A DNA stretch of 33,288 bases from positions 1 to 33,288 of the forward strand of contig JALNWY010000013.1 of NCBI GenBank assembly GCA_023230665.1. The letters are read 5' to 3'. The stretch's first letter is position 1, and each line of letters begins with the position of its first letter. The notes under the pieces were generated by a model that saw only the letters and a program-made list of their open reading frames with translations, had not been told where the DNA came from and did not search any database. Made by a program: the position numbers and the translations under genes. Positions 31,709 to 33,288 of this stretch are shown here, one piece after another. This stretch comes from Deltaproteobacteria bacterium (GTDB lineage Bacteria > Desulfobacterota > Desulfomonilia > UBA1062).

Positions 31709-32542
31709 ATGAACAAACCACGGAAAGCCATCGTAAATGTGAAAGGAACCGAGATCACGGTTCTTGCCCACAAGGATCAGGACTATATTTCTCTGACCGA
31801 TATAGCCAAGCACAAGGAACCCAACCGTTCCGACCACGTTATCCAGAACTGGATGAGAAACCGCAATACCATTGAATTCTTAGGCATATGGGAAAGCCTG
31901 AATAACCCTACTTTCAAACCCCTCGAATTCGAGGGGTTTAGAAACAGGGCCGGGCTGAACAGCTTCGTCCTGACCCCGGCTCAATGGATCGAAACCACCC
32001 AGGCAATAGGTATCGTGTCGCGGCGCGGTCGCCATGGTGGCACCTTTGCCCACAAAGATATTGCCTTTGAGTTCGCCACCTGGATTTCTGTCGAGTTCAA
32101 GCTCTTCCTGATCAAGGAATTTCAGCGGCTCAAGGAGGACGAAAACAGCCGTCTGTCGCTTGCATGGAATCTGAACCGCACCCTCTCCAAACTCAACTAC
32201 CGCATCCATACCGATGCCATCGAAGAACACCTTATTCCCCCGCAGGTGACCCCGGCCAAGGCAGCGATGACCTACGCCACCGAGGCGGATATGCTGAATG
32301 TAGCGCTGTTCGGGCACACTGCCGCCGATTGGCGGAATGCGAATCCGGGCAAGAAGGGTAATGTTCGGGATCATGCCACAGTGGAGCAGCTTCTCGTTCT
32401 CGCCAATATCGAAGGCATGAACGCCGAACTCATCCACATGGGTCTTTCCCAGGAGGAACGCCTGAAACGGCTGAACGGAATCGCCATCCGCCAGATGCAG
32501 GTGCTGACCGCGGCGCCCGCCATGAAACAATTGAAGAAATAA
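31709..32542 (+). CDS. KilA-N domain protein within the restriction-modification locus
   Basis: A 277-residue protein. The N-terminal half (about 20-130) fits the KilA-N/APSES-like DNA-binding domain: YISLTDIAKHKEPNRSDHVIQNWMRNRNTIEFLGIWE, then GRHGGTFAHKDIAFEFATWISVEFKLFLIKEFQRL. The C-terminal half (about 140-277) is a helical region with ATEADMLNVALFGHTAADWR and HATVEQLLVLANIEGMNAELI, often seen with KilA-N in bacteria. It has an AAGGA site and lies between hsdR (9 bases) and hsdM (2 bases), so it is co-expressed. KilA-N proteins are common in phages; a regulatory or defence role for this copy is inference. Confidence 0.88.
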   Translation: MNKPRKAIVNVKGTEITVLAHKDQDYISLTDIAKHKEPNRSDHVIQNWMRNRNTIEFLGIWESLNNPTFKPLEFEGFRNRAGLNSFVLTPAQWIETTQAIGIVSRRGRHGGTFAHKDIAFEFATWISVEFKLFLIKEFQRLKEDENSRLSLAWNLNRTLSKLNYRIHTDAIEEHLIPPQVTPAKAAMTYATEADMLNVALFGHTAADWRNANPGKKGNVRDHATVEQLLVLANIEGMNAELIHMGLSQEERLKRLNGIAIRQMQVLTAAPAMKQLKK

Positions 32543-32544
32543 CC

Positions 32545-33288
32545 ATGCTCGATACCGACACCAAGCGCCGCATCGACACCGCGCGAGACATCCTCGTGGG
32601 CAAGGTACCCGATCCCAAGAGCCAGGTGGAGCAGATCACCATCGCACTGATCTACAAGTTCATGGATGACATGGACGCCGAGGCCGAGGAGTTCGGCGGT
32701 CGCCGCAAGTTCTTTGCAGGCGAGTACGCGCGCTACGGCTGGGCCAGGCTCATGCACTCCGGGCTCGGCGGCCACGAGTCGCTGAACCTCTACGCCGAGG
32801 CTATCGACAGGATGCCTGAGAACCCCGGCATCCCGCCGCTCTTCCGCGACTTCTTCAAGAACGCCTTCCTGCCCTACCGCGACCCGGAGACCCTGCGGGC
32901 GTTCCTCAAGATCATCGATGAGTTCGAGTACGACCACTCCGAGCGCCTGGGCGACGCGTTCGAATACCTGCTCTCGGTGCTGGGTTCCCAGGGCGACGCA
33001 GGGCAGTTCCGCACCCCGCGCCACATCATCGACTTCATCGTCGCCATCATCGACCCAAAGAAGACCGACACTGTGCTCGACCCGGCCTGCGGCACGGCGG
33101 GCTTTCTGATTTCCTCCTTCAAGCACATCCTTCGGGCCAACACCGATAAGGAGGGCAACAGCACGCTCACCCCTGACGAGCGCGGTCGTCTGGCCGCGAA
33201 CATCAAGGGCTACGACATTTCGCCCGACATGGTGCGCCTCTCGCTGGTCAACCTGTACCTGCACGGCTTCGCCGACCCGCACATTTAC
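32545..33288 (+). CDS. hsdM: type I DNA methyltransferase subunit HsdM, N-terminal part (runs off window)
   Basis: The first 248 codons of an N6-adenine methyltransferase. The N-terminal helical domain (QVEQITIALIYKFMDDMDAEAEEFGG) matches HsdM_N. The catalytic domain opens with GDAFEYLLSVLGSQGDAGQFRTPRHIIDFIV, and the S-adenosylmethionine motif I is DPACGTAGFLISSF. The NPPF catalytic motif should follow beyond the edge. It starts 2 bases after the KilA-N stop. hsdS is expected downstream. The gene is open to the last base of the window. Confidence 0.95.
   Translation, partial: MLDTDTKRRIDTARDILVGKVPDPKSQVEQITIALIYKFMDDMDAEAEEFGGRRKFFAGEYARYGWARLMHSGLGGHESLNLYAEAIDRMPENPGIPPLFRDFFKNAFLPYRDPETLRAFLKIIDEFEYDHSERLGDAFEYLLSVLGSQGDAGQFRTPRHIIDFIVAIIDPKKTDTVLDPACGTAGFLISSFKHILRANTDKEGNSTLTPDERGRLAANIKGYDISPDMVRLSLVNLYLHGFADPHIY

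Larger units (their letters stand above)
27062..33288. mobile_element. left part of a genomic island integrated at ssrA
   Basis: The segment begins at the ssrA 3' end with an integrase pointing towards ssrA, changes to visibly more AT-rich DNA (27062-29158), then carries a type I restriction-modification locus. No housekeeping gene is seen after ssrA. The right end is outside the window. No conjugation, capsid or transposase genes appear in this part. Confidence 0.65.

Noticed and set aside
1..33288. CRISPR arrays, rRNA genes, tRNA genes and insertion sequences
   Set aside because: No regularly spaced repeats, rRNA blocks, ordinary tRNA T-arms or transposase motifs were seen; the only tRNA-like structure belongs to ssrA.

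Overview
The window looks like chromosome of an anaerobic, Gram-negative bacterium of the deltaproteobacterial / Desulfobacterota type. This is inferred from three things: the gene order rplU-rpmA-obg-proB-proA-nadD-rsfS-rlmH, a siroheme-dependent (Ahb) heme pathway beside hemB, and lipopolysaccharide genes (lptD, gmhA) that imply an outer membrane. The core is GC-rich with tightly packed, often overlapping genes. No species can be named from the sequence alone.

Layout: 1-2093 holds the end of nadA and all of nadB (NAD synthesis). 2339-2635 is a small cysteine-rich protein gene. 2636-3201 has no convincing protein gene, but an extended -10 element and a strong terminator frame a possible small transcript. 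3202-8605 is one rightward unit from a good promoter: ribosomal proteins L21 and L27, Obg GTPase, proline synthesis (proB, proA), nadD, RsfS and RlmH. 8641-11765 runs leftward: an orphan AtpR-like membrane protein, a KamA-type radical SAM protein and a CPA2 antiporter. 12033-12518 encodes an RsbRD_N-type sensor domain. 12601-15158 is a leftward heme unit (hemB-ahbD-ahbA), preceded by an isoprenylcysteine-methyltransferase-like membrane protein. 15999-22477 runs rightward: a mannose-1-phosphate guanylyltransferase gene, then a coupled unit of a class II cyclic-nucleotide phosphodiesterase, a shortened accD, folC, lptD and an HD hydrolase.

22424-25386 is a compact leftward four-gene signalling operon: a stand-alone roadblock/LC7 protein, a DUF4388 (PATAN) protein with a winged-helix-like middle, a periplasmic sensor with HAMP but no output domain, and a response regulator fused to DUF4388 and roadblock domains. 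It has no kinase, and its last gene overlaps the HD gene tail to tail. This is the best candidate for a little-described system in the window. Beside it are a short unknown gene (25513-25785) and gmhA.

At 26705-27061 lies ssrA (tmRNA). Directly after its 3' end come a leftward tyrosine integrase, an AT-rich stretch with inverted repeats, and a type I restriction-modification locus (hsdR, a KilA-N gene, the start of hsdM). This is the usual picture of an island integrated at the ssrA 3' end. It runs off the right edge, so its far end and any hsdS are not visible.
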